The notes under the pieces are model-generated. The model had not been told where the DNA came from. It saw nothing but the letters and a program-made list of their open reading frames with translations, and did no database searches. From contig NZ_PQDH01000001.1 of NCBI RefSeq assembly GCF_002964605.1, positions 434,001-498,000 on the forward strand: a stretch of 64,000 nucleotides of DNA, given 5' to 3'. This DNA is from Vallitalea okinawensis (lineage in GTDB: Bacteria; Bacillota; Clostridia; Lachnospirales; PQDH01). The translations under genes were made by a program, and so were the position numbers. Shown here one piece after another: positions 33,070-41,574 of the stretch; positions within the stretch are counted from its first letter, which is position 1; every line of letters starts with the position of its first letter.

Positions 33070-34266
33070 TTATATTTTTTCTAACATATGTTGCATTTTT
33101 TCTTTTTTCGTTTCTAAATAAAAGTGATTATGTTCACCAATACCAACCTCAATAGGAACTCTCTCTGTCACCTCTATGCCTCCATCTTCAAGACCTTTAA
33201 TTTTCTCTGGATTATTGGTCATTAATTTGATCTTACTTATTCCTAAGTCTTTATACATGTCAACAGCTACTTGATAATCCCTTAAGTCCTCATCAAAACC
33301 TAAATGTAGATTAGCTTCTACCGTATCTAGCCCTTCGTCTTGTAAAGCGTAGGCTTTAATCTTATTCACTAAACCAATCCCTCGCCCCTCTTGTCTTAAA
33401 TACAAGAGAACACCTCGACCTTCTTCTGCTATGATCTTTAAAGCTGCCTCTAGTTGAGAACCGCAATCGCAACGTGATGATCCTAGAACATCACCTGTTA
33501 AACATTCAGAATGAATACGTGTAAGAACAGGTGCTGTATCAGTCAGATCACCTTTGATCAAAGCAATATGGTGTGCTTTTGTTACGGGATGCTCATAGCC
33601 CTTTATAATAAATTCACCGTATTTGGTAGGTAAAGATGCTTCGCTGATTAATTGATAGGTACTTTCACTCTTTTTCCTGTACTCAATCAAGGCTTCAATA
33701 GTTATCATTTTAAGCTTGTGTACCTTAGCAAATTCTCTTAACTCAGTTAGTCTAGCCATATGTCCGTCTTCTTTTAGTATCTCGCAAATGACGCCGGCTT
33801 CTTCGCAACCAGCTAATCGAGCTAAATCAACAGCAGCTTCAGTATGCCCTTCTCTTTGAAGAACCCCTCCACTCTTGGCTACAAGTGGAAAAATGTGACC
33901 TGGCTTAGAGAAATCAATATCTTTACTACTTTGAGCAACTAACTTGTTAATTGTCAAAGCTCTTTCATAGGCTGATATACCTGTTGCACACTCTTTAGCA
34001 TCCACCGAAACAGTAAATGCTGTTCCTCTTGGATCACTATTTTGATCTACCATCCTTGAAAGCTGAAGTTCATGGCTACGCTTTTCAGTAATAGGTACAC
34101 ATACCAACCCTCTCCCATGACTAACCATGAAATTAATATGTTCTGGCGTTACTTTTTCTGCAGCCATCACTAAGTCACCTTCGTTTTCTCTGTCCTCATC
34201 ATCGACAACGATAATCATTTTTCCATCTTTAATATCTTGTATTGCTTCTTCAATGGTAGCAAACAT
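33070..34266 (-). CDS. ribBA: Bifunctional dihydroxybutanone-phosphate synthase / GTP cyclohydrolase II
   Basis: 398 residues. RibB domain (1 to about 200) makes 3,4-dihydroxy-2-butanone 4-phosphate: [11 protein letters not shown], then RGLVCVPI and [13 protein letters not shown]. RibA domain (about 205-398) opens [23 protein letters not shown] with the three zinc Cys, [11 protein letters not shown] with the catalytic Arg region, and LMTNNPEKI. The ATG follows AAGGAGGAC. A hairpin repeat lies between it and ribE. Confidence 0.97.
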   Translation of the reverse strand: MFATIEEAIQDIKDGKMIIVVDDEDRENEGDLVMAAEKVTPEHINFMVSHGRGLVCVPITEKRSHELQLSRMVDQNSDPRGTAFTVSVDAKECATGISAYERALTINKLVAQSSKDIDFSKPGHIFPLVAKSGGVLQREGHTEAAVDLARLAGCEEAGVICEILKEDGHMARLTELREFAKVHKLKMITIEALIEYRKKSESTYQLISEASLPTKYGEFIIKGYEHPVTKAHHIALIKGDLTDTAPVLTRIHSECLTGDVLGSSRCDCGSQLEAALKIIAEEGRGVLLYLRQEGRGIGLVNKIKAYALQDEGLDTVEANLHLGFDEDLRDYQVAVDMYKDLGISKIKLMTNNPEKIKGLEDGGIEVTERVPIEVGIGEHNHFYLETKKEKMQHMLEKI

Positions 34267-34332
34267 TATTAGTCCTCCTTATCCCTTGATGTATCTCTCT
34301 AGTACAAAAGTGGCTAACCCCACACTTAAACT

Positions 34333-34386
34333 GGTGATAGAAAAGTATGGTTCCTTGCGAGCAAAACGCAGTACTTTCCTATTACC
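34333..34386. repeat. Dispersed hairpin repeat, copy 2
   Basis: Arms 34333-34347 and 34372-34386 pair with few mismatches. The core GGTTCCTTGCGAGCAAAAC matches copy 1 (9210-9257) at 17 of 19 positions. It lies in the 148-bp gap inside the rib operon and could lower or process the transcript. Confidence 0.65.
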
Positions 34387-34414
34387 ATATAAAATAAACT
34401 TAGTATTGATTGTA

Positions 34415-35059
34415 TTAACCTAAAAATCCTGAATTTCCAAGTAGATCCATCATGTTTCTATTTCCTTTATTCTCTTGGTGAAGAAAATGATAAACATATT
34501 TGCCAATCATATCACATTCAATATTCAACTGATCTCCAACCCTCTTTTGGTCCAAGGTAGTAGTTCCACTTGTATGTGGAATAATACCTACTTCAAAAGA
34601 ACCAGTATTAAGTTTTGCTAATGTTAAGCTGGTTCCATCTAAGGTCACAGAACCTTTTTGAATCATATACTTTAATAACTCTTTATCCACTTCTATGGCC
34701 ACTCGCTTGGCATTCCCTTCGTTTCTTATACCTATGATTTTACCCATGCCATCAATATGCCCCGAAACCAAGTGACCGCCCAGTGGAGTACTGAGTCTTA
34801 ATGCCTTTTCTAAATTCACAATATTACCAATTTTCTGTTCTTTCAAGTTAGTCATCTTATAGGTTTCTGGCATGATATCTGCTACGAAATAATCACTTCC
34901 CTTTTCTGTGACGGTTAAACAAACACCATTAGTAGCAATACTGTCCCCTAGCTTCAAATCTTGAAGCACAATATCAGCCTTCACTTTGATAACAGCATGA
35001 TCACCTTTTAGATGGTTGGCTAATACAACGCCTGTCTCTTCAATGATTCCAGTAAACAT
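34415..35059 (-). CDS. ribE: Riboflavin synthase, alpha chain
   Basis: 214 residues: dismutation of two lumazines to riboflavin. Two homologous lumazine-binding domains: MFTGIIEETG start with NGVCLTVTEKG in the first, GGHLVSGHIDGMGKI and DGTSLTLAKL in the second. ATG after GAGGAGATAGAT. Only 2 bp from ribD. Confidence 0.96.
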   Translation of the reverse strand: MFTGIIEETGVVLANHLKGDHAVIKVKADIVLQDLKLGDSIATNGVCLTVTEKGSDYFVADIMPETYKMTNLKEQKIGNIVNLEKALRLSTPLGGHLVSGHIDGMGKIIGIRNEGNAKRVAIEVDKELLKYMIQKGSVTLDGTSLTLAKLNTGSFEVGIIPHTSGTTTLDQKRVGDQLNIECDMIGKYVYHFLHQENKGNRNMMDLLGNSGFLG

Positions 35060-35061
35060 AT

Positions 35062-36156
35062 CTATCTCCTCACCTTGCCTTTAATCATAATATCCTGCCC
35101 CAAAACTTTTACTTCCATATCTCGTAATGCAGGAACTTCTGCTAATCTTGCAAATCCTTTACCTTCAACCGCAGTTAAAGCATTCTTACCTCCAATCAAC
35201 TTTGGTGCTAGAAGTACTACTACTTCATCAACAATATCTGCTTTTAAAGCACTTTCGTGGATGGTACCACCACCTTCTATGAGTATGCTATTGATCCCTC
35301 TTTGACCAACTTCATGCATTAATACTTTCATATCTACATGCTGATCAACTTCAGGTAAGCGTATCACTTCTATACCCATGGCTTCATAAGCTTTTTGCTT
35401 ATCTTTATCCATCTTATCCGTTGTGGCAATAATAGTCGTCATCTCTTTTGCAGTTTGGACTATTTGGCTATCCAAAGGTGTTTTACCTGTTGAATCAACA
35501 ATAATTCGAATAGGATGACTCAAACGCTCTTTTTCTATTCTTACATTCAACATAGGATCGTCTTTAATGACTGTATTAACACCAACTAAAATACCAGCGA
35601 CTTGTTGCCTTAGTTGATGTCCTGCCTTTCTAGCTTCTTCACCAGTAATCCATTTGGATTCACCAGTAGCTGTGGCTATTTTACCATCCAGCGAGGCTGC
35701 ATATTTCATAATAACGTAAGGCTTTTTATCTTGGATATGTTTCAGAAAAAAGCGATTCTGCTCAGCAATTGCTTGTTCTAAGCAACCAACCTCAACCTGG
35801 ATTCCTGCTTCTCTCAACCGCTGTATCCCTTTACCAGTCACTAACTCATTGGGATCTAGCATACCTACCACCACTTTGCTAATACCTGATGCAATAATGG
35901 CTTCTGTACAGGGTGGTGTTTTTCCAAAGTGGTTGCAAGGTTCTAAGGTGACAAACATGGTTGCTCCTTTAGTATTTTCAGTTGCCTGATTAATCGCATT
36001 GACTTCAGCATGGGGGCCACCATAATAAGCATGATAACCTTCACCGATTATTTTTTTATCTTTTAGGATTATTGCACCAACTAGCGGATTAGGGTTAACA
36101 AAACCTTCACCTTTTTGCGCTATAGTGATAGCTCTTTTCATCCATTCTGTATTCAA
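35062..36156 (-). CDS. ribD: Bifunctional riboflavin deaminase/reductase
   Basis: 364 residues. N-terminal zinc deaminase (HAEVNAI and EPCNHFGKTPPC, the cytidine-deaminase-type ligands) and C-terminal NADPH reductase (KYAASLDGKIAT, SKWITGEEAR, LIEGGGT). Two consecutive steps of riboflavin synthesis. The TTG at 36156 is favoured because GAGGTG lies about 8 bases before it; the GTG at 36165 overlaps that site. First gene after the FMN riboswitch. Confidence 0.95.
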   Translation of the reverse strand: MNTEWMKRAITIAQKGEGFVNPNPLVGAIILKDKKIIGEGYHAYYGGPHAEVNAINQATENTKGATMFVTLEPCNHFGKTPPCTEAIIASGISKVVVGMLDPNELVTGKGIQRLREAGIQVEVGCLEQAIAEQNRFFLKHIQDKKPYVIMKYAASLDGKIATATGESKWITGEEARKAGHQLRQQVAGILVGVNTVIKDDPMLNVRIEKERLSHPIRIIVDSTGKTPLDSQIVQTAKEMTTIIATTDKMDKDKQKAYEAMGIEVIRLPEVDQHVDMKVLMHEVGQRGINSILIEGGGTIHESALKADIVDEVVVLLAPKLIGGKNALTAVEGKGFARLAEVPALRDMEVKVLGQDIMIKGKVRR

Positions 36157-36238
36157 ATATCTCACCTCACGGCTAATGTATTCTACATAATAACTCTTAT
36201 CAGGGAAAATTTATGAGAAAAAAGATATGAATTAGACA

Positions 36239-36273
36239 CTAAAAAACCTGAAGATCGTTAACAATCTTCAGGG
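36239..36273 (-). terminator. Riboswitch-controlled terminator
   Basis: On the minus strand CCTGAAGAT (36264-36272) pairs with ATCTTCAGG (36247-36255) and T6 follows. It lies between the FMN aptamer and ribD. Its 5' arm is also complementary to the aptamer's first bases. Confidence 0.92.
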
Positions 36274-36339
36274 TATGTACATAAAAAAATATCCAGACAG
36301 TCATCAATTCATGTTACTTTGACATGTTGATGGACCATC

Positions 36340-36460
36340 TCAATTACCTTCTTTCATCCAGACTTTACTGTCGGTCTTGGAGTTTCACCAAGTCTGCTAC
36401 ATAGTAGCTCGCGGACTATAACCGCCGGTCGGGAATTTCACCCTGCCCTGAAGGAATTAC
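36340..36460 (-). ncRNA. FMN riboswitch (RFN element)
   Basis: Conserved RFN segments read in order on the minus strand: AGGGCAGGGTGAAATTCCCG, ACCGGCGGT, AGTCCGCGAGC, TTGGTGAAACTCCAAGACC, GACAGT and GTCTGGATG then AGAAGG. FMN binding should favour the terminator at 36239-36273. The anti-terminator is readable: CTTCAGGG in the aptamer (36446-36453) is exactly complementary to CCCTGAAG of the terminator (36266-36273). Confidence 0.97.
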
Positions 36461-36475
36461 TATTCAATTGAGTTT

Positions 36476-36505
36476 ATTATAAAATAAAGTATCCATAAAT
36501 GTCAA
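36476..36505 (-). promoter_or_regulatory. Riboflavin operon promoter
   Basis: Minus-strand TTGACA (36500-36505), 18-bp spacer, TATAAT (36476-36481), with a predicted start about 10 bases before the FMN aptamer. The rest of the 480-bp gap to the plus-strand SIMPL gene shows no further structure. Confidence 0.85.
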
Positions 36506-36645
36506 GTAATTTTTCTTTCAGCCTCTATTTGCACTGATTCATAGAGTGAAAAAGAATGGGATGTTGATGTTTTAGAAGTTATGTTTTTATTAAGAGTGTC
36601 ATAAAATGTAAAGAGATTCCATCCATTGTAAAGGAGTATGAACCA

Positions 36646-37299
36646 ATGTATTCAAATTCATTTTATCGATACCCAGTTAGACAAAATCAAAATAATAATA
36701 GATACATTACTGTTGATGGTTTCTATATTCAACAGCTTATACCTGATACTTTTTTAGTCAAAGTAAGTTTAAGCTCTTATGCTGATACAACCTTTGAAGC
36801 AGTTACTAATAATAATAATCTCTATGACCAAACTGCGAAAGGCATTAAGGAATTCGGTATTAAGGAAGAAGATATTATTCTGGATAATACTTCAGTTACA
36901 CCGATTTTTGAAGATGGCACGAATATCACTTCTTATAAAGCTACAACCACCTTTACCATTAGGGTCTATAATTTTCAAACTGTACTAGAAGCCTTAAGTT
37001 CACCTGGAGATCTTAATTTTGAAGGAATAACTTTTACCCTTACCAATCCTGAAGAACATTACCAACAGGTGCTTAACCGAGCTACAGAAAATGGTATTAG
37101 AAAGGCAAAAGAAATAGCAGATGCAATTGGTGTATCCATCGATCCTATTCCATTATCCATTAAAGAAATAACTGATCTGGATCAGTTAATAGAAAGAGTG
37201 ACCAGTTCAATACCTGGTGAAATAAGTACCTTAAAAGAGGGTTTTGTCTATATTGAAGCTAAAGTCCAAGAGGTATTTAAAATACATACCCCTATGTAA
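36646..37299 (+). CDS. SIMPL-domain (DUF541) protein, copy A
   Basis: 217 residues. SIMPL domain (about 20-215): YITVDGFYIQQLIPDTFLVKVSLSSYADTTFEA, the KEFGIKEEDI helix, SYKATTTFTIRVYNF and NRATENGIRKAKEIADAIGV. Unlike many relatives it has no signal peptide; the N-terminus is short, Tyr/Arg/Asn-rich. SIMPL proteins are poorly understood (some oligomerise into rings and occur in periplasm or on spores). The ATG follows AAGGAGTATGAACCA. Tandem with copy B, about 40 percent alike by eye, including the leader. Confidence 0.88.
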   Translation: MYSNSFYRYPVRQNQNNNRYITVDGFYIQQLIPDTFLVKVSLSSYADTTFEAVTNNNNLYDQTAKGIKEFGIKEEDIILDNTSVTPIFEDGTNITSYKATTTFTIRVYNFQTVLEALSSPGDLNFEGITFTLTNPEEHYQQVLNRATENGIRKAKEIADAIGVSIDPIPLSIKEITDLDQLIERVTSSIPGEISTLKEGFVYIEAKVQEVFKIHTPM

Positions 37300-37392
37300 A
37301 CTATTCATTAATTCATTCATAAAAGTGTTACCTTGCCATGCCCTCTCACATAAAATGTAATGAGGATTCATCCAGTGATAAGGAGGGTGTAG

Positions 37393-38061
37393 ATGTACCC
37401 ATTATTATTTTATCGTCGAGGAAGCTATTCAAGTAACCCCTATCAGAGAGAAATTATTGTTGATGGATACTATGCTATGCGTAAAACACCCGATTCCATA
37501 GTTATCACAACTAGCTTCTCCACTTTTGGTAATACCGCCTTAGAGGCTGAGGCAGCTAACCAAGATAAATTGAATATGATAAAAGAAGAACTGAAAGATA
37601 CCGGTATAAAAGACGAAGATATATATATCATTGGTAATACGGTTACGCCTATTTATAAAGGGGATACGATTACATCTTTTAAAGCCACAACAGACTTTAA
37701 TATCCAAGTATACTCCTTTAATACTCTATTAGAGTATGTTAACAACGCATATGCAAATGATCTTAACATCGAAGAAATCAATTTTACACTTGATGACCCA
37801 CAAACCTATTATTACGATGCCTTACAAAAGGCAGTTGAAGACGGGGTTATAAAAGCAGAAGATATCGCTAAAACTCTTGGGGTATCCATTGATCCTACTC
37901 CACTTATGGTAATTGAAGTTAGTAATATAAAAGATTTTTATGAAGGTATTACTATCCGAACACCAGGTGAGATTGATATCTTAAAATATGGTTTTATATT
38001 TGTTGAAGCTCAAGTACGAGAAACTTTCGTAATTCTTACAACCCCTGTACAACATGAATAA
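37393..38061 (+). CDS. SIMPL-domain (DUF541) protein, copy B
   Basis: 222 residues, paralogue of copy A with the same plan: REIIVDGYYAMRKTPDSIVITTSFSTFGNTALEAE, then KDTGIKDEDI, SFKATTDFNIQVYSF and KAEDIAKTLGVSIDPTPL. No signal peptide. The 50 bp before each copy are alike (CATAAAATGTAA, then ATCCA and AAGGAG), so the duplication included its control region. The CATAAAATG hexamer region resembles a sporulation -10 with an ACC 16 bp upstream; this is weak. ATG after AAGGAGGGTGTAG. Confidence 0.88.
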   Translation: MYPLLFYRRGSYSSNPYQREIIVDGYYAMRKTPDSIVITTSFSTFGNTALEAEAANQDKLNMIKEELKDTGIKDEDIYIIGNTVTPIYKGDTITSFKATTDFNIQVYSFNTLLEYVNNAYANDLNIEEINFTLDDPQTYYYDALQKAVEDGVIKAEDIAKTLGVSIDPTPLMVIEVSNIKDFYEGITIRTPGEIDILKYGFIFVEAQVRETFVILTTPVQHE

Positions 38062-38068
38062 ATCCCGA

Positions 38069-38098
38069 CAAAAAGACCCTTTAGATATCTAAAGGGCT
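38069..38098 (-). terminator. Terminator of the 38-41 kb transporter operon
   Basis: Perfect 20-bp palindrome at 38077-38096 (10-bp half-sites) followed on the minus strand by TCTTTTTG; 12 bp after the permease stop. Confidence 0.85.
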
Positions 38099-38109
38099 TA
38101 TCATTCATG

Positions 38110-38970
38110 TTATCCTTTTGTAGAACCAAGCATTATACCAGAGATAAAGTATTTCTGAAGGAAAGGATAGAGTATGAGTAATGGCATAATAGAGAATACT
38201 ACACCTGCCATCTGAACATTATTGGTAATAAAACTAACTGGCGAAGCACCATCAGAGTCAATGACTAATCCCATCAAAGCAAGTTGCAAGGTATACTTAT
38301 CTGGATCTTGTATAAATAAGAGGGCTTCCATATAATGATTCCAACGGTTTACAAAGTCAAATAAAATCATGGTTGCCAGTCCCGCCTTAGCTAGCGGTAA
38401 GTATATTTTCATAAGCATTTGCATTTCATTAGCCCCTTCAATATAAGCTGCTTCTCCTAGAGATGGAGGGACGCCTTCAAAGAAGTTCTTCAGTAATAAA
38501 ATGGTATAGGCATTAACCATGTTGGTTAATATAATAGCCCACAATGTATTGATTAGATTTAATTCCTTATACAAGAGATACATGGGGATCATGATATTTT
38601 GCAATGGTACCATTAATGTGATCATGACAAATACCATGAATATTTTCTTTCCTGGAAATTGATGACGTGCTACCACATAGGCTGTCAAAGAGCAAATTGA
38701 AATATGTAGCGAAACACCTACTACAGTAACAAACACATTGTTTATAAAAGGTCTAAGTATTTTAATCTCACTGAACAATGTTATAAAACCGGATATTGAA
38801 ATTGGATTTGGAAATAAGATAATACCAGGTTCCATTGAATTATAGTCTGTTGAAAAGGCTAATGCAAAGGTGTTAACCAACGGAAGGATCATTGTTGATA
38901 CCAACAGAATCATAATAATGATATTAATGATGTTAAATATTGTTCTACTTTTTGTTTTATACTCTCTCAT
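38110..38970 (-). CDS. Sugar ABC transporter permease (LplC/YtcP type)
   Basis: 286 residues, six membrane helices. The EAA loop (EAAYIEGANEMQMLMKIYLPLAKAGLAT, about 190-217) couples to an ATPase not encoded in the window. Start AGTDY-type N-terminus of the YtcP subgroup (FNIINIIIMILLVSTMILPLVNTFALAFS). The C-terminus YFISGIMLGSTKG is typical of this subgroup. Probable substrate: complex polysaccharide breakdown products. Operon with the LplB-type permease (11-bp gap) and the lipoprotein. Confidence 0.93.
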   Translation of the reverse strand: MREYKTKSRTIFNIINIIIMILLVSTMILPLVNTFALAFSTDYNSMEPGIILFPNPISISGFITLFSEIKILRPFINNVFVTVVGVSLHISICSLTAYVVARHQFPGKKIFMVFVMITLMVPLQNIMIPMYLLYKELNLINTLWAIILTNMVNAYTILLLKNFFEGVPPSLGEAAYIEGANEMQMLMKIYLPLAKAGLATMILFDFVNRWNHYMEALLFIQDPDKYTLQLALMGLVIDSDGASPVSFITNNVQMAGVVFSIMPLLILYPFLQKYFISGIMLGSTKG

Positions 38971-38981
38971 GATTATTCCCC

Positions 38982-39908
38982 CTAAGCTTCCTTATTTCTA
39001 TTAACGATTAGTTGTTGAATAATCGTGAAAATGGCTATTAGAAGGAGCATAAAAAATGCTACTGCAGAAGCATAGTCAAATTTAAGTTTTTGTATACCCA
39101 TGCGATAAGTATAGGTCATTGCCACATCAACTTTATCGATGATCATTGGGTTTTCTAGTATATGCGATTGGCTAAACTGTCTTAAATTCGATATAAGATT
39201 AAGGACAAATACCACCTTTATTGTACTCATTAAACTTGGTAAGGTTATATATATAATTTGCTTCAAGCGACCTGCTCCATCAATATATGCAGCTTCAAAT
39301 AAATTAGGATCTATATTCGTTAGTGCAGCTAACATAATGATACAACCATAACCAACAGTTTTCCAAATATTTAGAAAAATGAATAGAGGTTGTGCAATGT
39401 CTTCATTAACAAAGAAGTGTATGGGTTCTCCACCAAACATTCTAATCACTTCATTAATAAGACCAGTATCTGGGGCCATTAAGCTGATCCATATACCTCC
39501 TACAGCTACCCATGAAAATAGATTAGGTGTATAGATAATAGTCTGTGTTATTCTTTTGAAGCCTTTATTGGTAAGCTCATTAAGCAATATGGCAATAAGG
39601 ATTTGTGCACTTAAACCAATGAATAAATTTCCACCCGCTAGAATAAGAGTGTTCCTAAAGGCTCGCCAAAAGTTCATATCCACAAGGATGGCTTTGTAGT
39701 GCTTAAAGCCTACAAAATCGTATTCTCCAAAAATATTATAATTGGACAAGCTGATGGAAAACCCTCTAAAGATGGGTACATAGTAAAAAATAATAATATA
39801 GATTATTGCTGGTAGTAAAAGTAAGTAAACCTGCTTTTTCTTCCATATTTCTTTTGAAAGCCTGGTATTACTTAATGTAGTTGGTGATGCAGTTAAGTTG
39901 CTTCGCAT
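38982..39908 (-). CDS. Sugar ABC transporter permease (LplB type)
   Basis: 308 residues, six membrane helices. WKKKQVYLLLLPAIIYIIIFYYVPIFRGFSISLSNYN at the N-terminus is characteristic of the LplB/YteP subgroup, and the EAA loop is FEAAYIDGAGRLKQIIYITLPSL. Partner of the LplC-type permease. ATG after GGGAGGTCAGT. Confidence 0.93.
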   Translation of the reverse strand: MRSNLTASPTTLSNTRLSKEIWKKKQVYLLLLPAIIYIIIFYYVPIFRGFSISLSNYNIFGEYDFVGFKHYKAILVDMNFWRAFRNTLILAGGNLFIGLSAQILIAILLNELTNKGFKRITQTIIYTPNLFSWVAVGGIWISLMAPDTGLINEVIRMFGGEPIHFFVNEDIAQPLFIFLNIWKTVGYGCIIMLAALTNIDPNLFEAAYIDGAGRLKQIIYITLPSLMSTIKVVFVLNLISNLRQFSQSHILENPMIIDKVDVAMTYTYRMGIQKLKFDYASAVAFFMLLLIAIFTIIQQLIVNRNKEA

Positions 39909-39972
39909 ACTGACCTCCCTTTCTATAATAGAGGCTGGATATACCAGCCTCCTTTATCTATAATTTCATTTA

Positions 39973-41454
39973 TTAATCAATCATATCTCCTGCTCTCAAC
40001 TCTTCTTGCATTGCTTTAACAGCTTCCTCACCTGTTATAGCTCCCATGATCGCTTTGATGGCATACTTCTCTACTACCTCTTTAGCATCAGATGATGATT
40101 CAAGAATAGTCTCAGGTACGGCATATTTCATAATAATTTCTTGTGATTGTCTAAAGTTTTCTCCTTCTTTAACAGGATTCACCCATTGACCACTCTTAGG
40201 TATTGTTGCACCATGATTCATAGCATGTGCCTCACCAATTTCTGTAAGGACAACTTGCCCATCTTTCATTTCGTAGTCATGACCTTCAATACCAACACAG
40301 TTGAGCATACTACCTTCTGGTGTATGGAAGAATTCCATAGCTTTAAAAGCAAAATCTTTGTTCTCTGATTGTGAATGCAGATACCAGTTTCCATCAAGAC
40401 CAGCAATTAAAATACCATTGCCATTCTCATCTAATGCTGGTGCCATACCTCTTACTTCAAAGTCTGTATCAGGATTAGTTGCTTTGGCTCTTTCATTAAA
40501 TAAGCCAGCCCAGAAATCCCAATAAGTAAAAGTTGCACATTTATCTGTAAAGATTAATTCACGACAATCCGAACTTCCGTTTGTAGCAAAGTTAGGATCT
40601 AATAAGCCATCAGTATATAACTTGTTTAACCAATCATAGACTTCTGCTGCTTCGTCAGATGCCCATGGGAAAGTTCTTTTTCCATCAACAATCTTATATT
40701 GACCTACTAAGCCTTTAGCACTCATATAAGGTTGAATATCATACATTTGTTTCATCGTAACACCATAAGTATCATCAACACCATTACCATCAGGATCATT
40801 ATAAGTCATAGCATAATAGAAATCATAATACTCATCTAACGTAGTAGGAACTTCTAAACCAAGTTTTTCTACCCAGTCCCAACGAACTAATGGTAAACGT
40901 CCACCTTCATATTTACTAAAGACACCAAATATTTCGCCATCTTTTTTAATTCTTTCCCACTCACTTGGTGGTATGATATCTGGGTTACTTAATACTTCTG
41001 AATTCTCAACGTATTCTGTAATAGGAGCAAAAACCCCAAGTGGATAGAACTTTTCAAATAAGTCTGTTCCCATGTACATGACGTCATAGACTTCCCCTGC
41101 TGCAATAGATGCAGTAATTTTCTCCTCAAACCCTTGACCTTCAAGCTTATCCATTTCTATTTCTACACCTGATAACCTTGAAAATTCTTCTACCCATAAC
41201 TCATGTTCTTCTGGATCTTTACCACCTGTAATTGCAGTTATCATTTTAACAGGCTCTTTTTGAACCACTTCTTCTTTAGGTGCTTCTTCTTCTTTAGGTG
41301 CTTCTTCTTTAGGTGCTTCTTCCTTAGTCTCTTTTGCACTTTGCTCAGTCGTTGTCTCTTCTTTCTTATCAGTTGTCTCAGAAGCGCAACCCATAAGAGA
41401 TGTCGCTAATAAAATAGTTACTAAAAGTAAAACCCCAATACTCTTTAACTTCAT
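39973..41454 (-). CDS. Sugar ABC transporter binding lipoprotein
   Basis: 493-residue extracellular solute-binding protein (LipO/family 1 type). Lipobox L-M-G-C23, then a low-complexity linker (about 24-68) with repeated E-A-P-K-E-E units, a flexible stalk. The ligand-binding part begins PVKMITAITGGKDPEEHELWVEEF and contains a DPDGNGVDDTYG calcium-type loop near residue 220. First gene of the three-gene transporter operon; the regulator 41575-43854 is upstream on the same strand. Confidence 0.93.
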   Translation of the reverse strand: MKLKSIGVLLLVTILLATSLMGCASETTDKKEETTTEQSAKETKEEAPKEEAPKEEEAPKEEVVQKEPVKMITAITGGKDPEEHELWVEEFSRLSGVEIEMDKLEGQGFEEKITASIAAGEVYDVMYMGTDLFEKFYPLGVFAPITEYVENSEVLSNPDIIPPSEWERIKKDGEIFGVFSKYEGGRLPLVRWDWVEKLGLEVPTTLDEYYDFYYAMTYNDPDGNGVDDTYGVTMKQMYDIQPYMSAKGLVGQYKIVDGKRTFPWASDEAAEVYDWLNKLYTDGLLDPNFATNGSSDCRELIFTDKCATFTYWDFWAGLFNERAKATNPDTDFEVRGMAPALDENGNGILIAGLDGNWYLHSQSENKDFAFKAMEFFHTPEGSMLNCVGIEGHDYEMKDGQVVLTEIGEAHAMNHGATIPKSGQWVNPVKEGENFRQSQEIIMKYAVPETILESSSDAKEVVEKYAIKAIMGAITGEEAVKAMQEELRAGDMID

Positions 41455-41574
41455 AATCTTCCTCCTGTATTGTATACATTATTTCGCAAGGCCTTGACAT
41501 ATTGTACAAAACCATTAAATCATTTTAGGTGTTTTTTGTAAATAATCACATTATACATTAACTATCATAAATAC

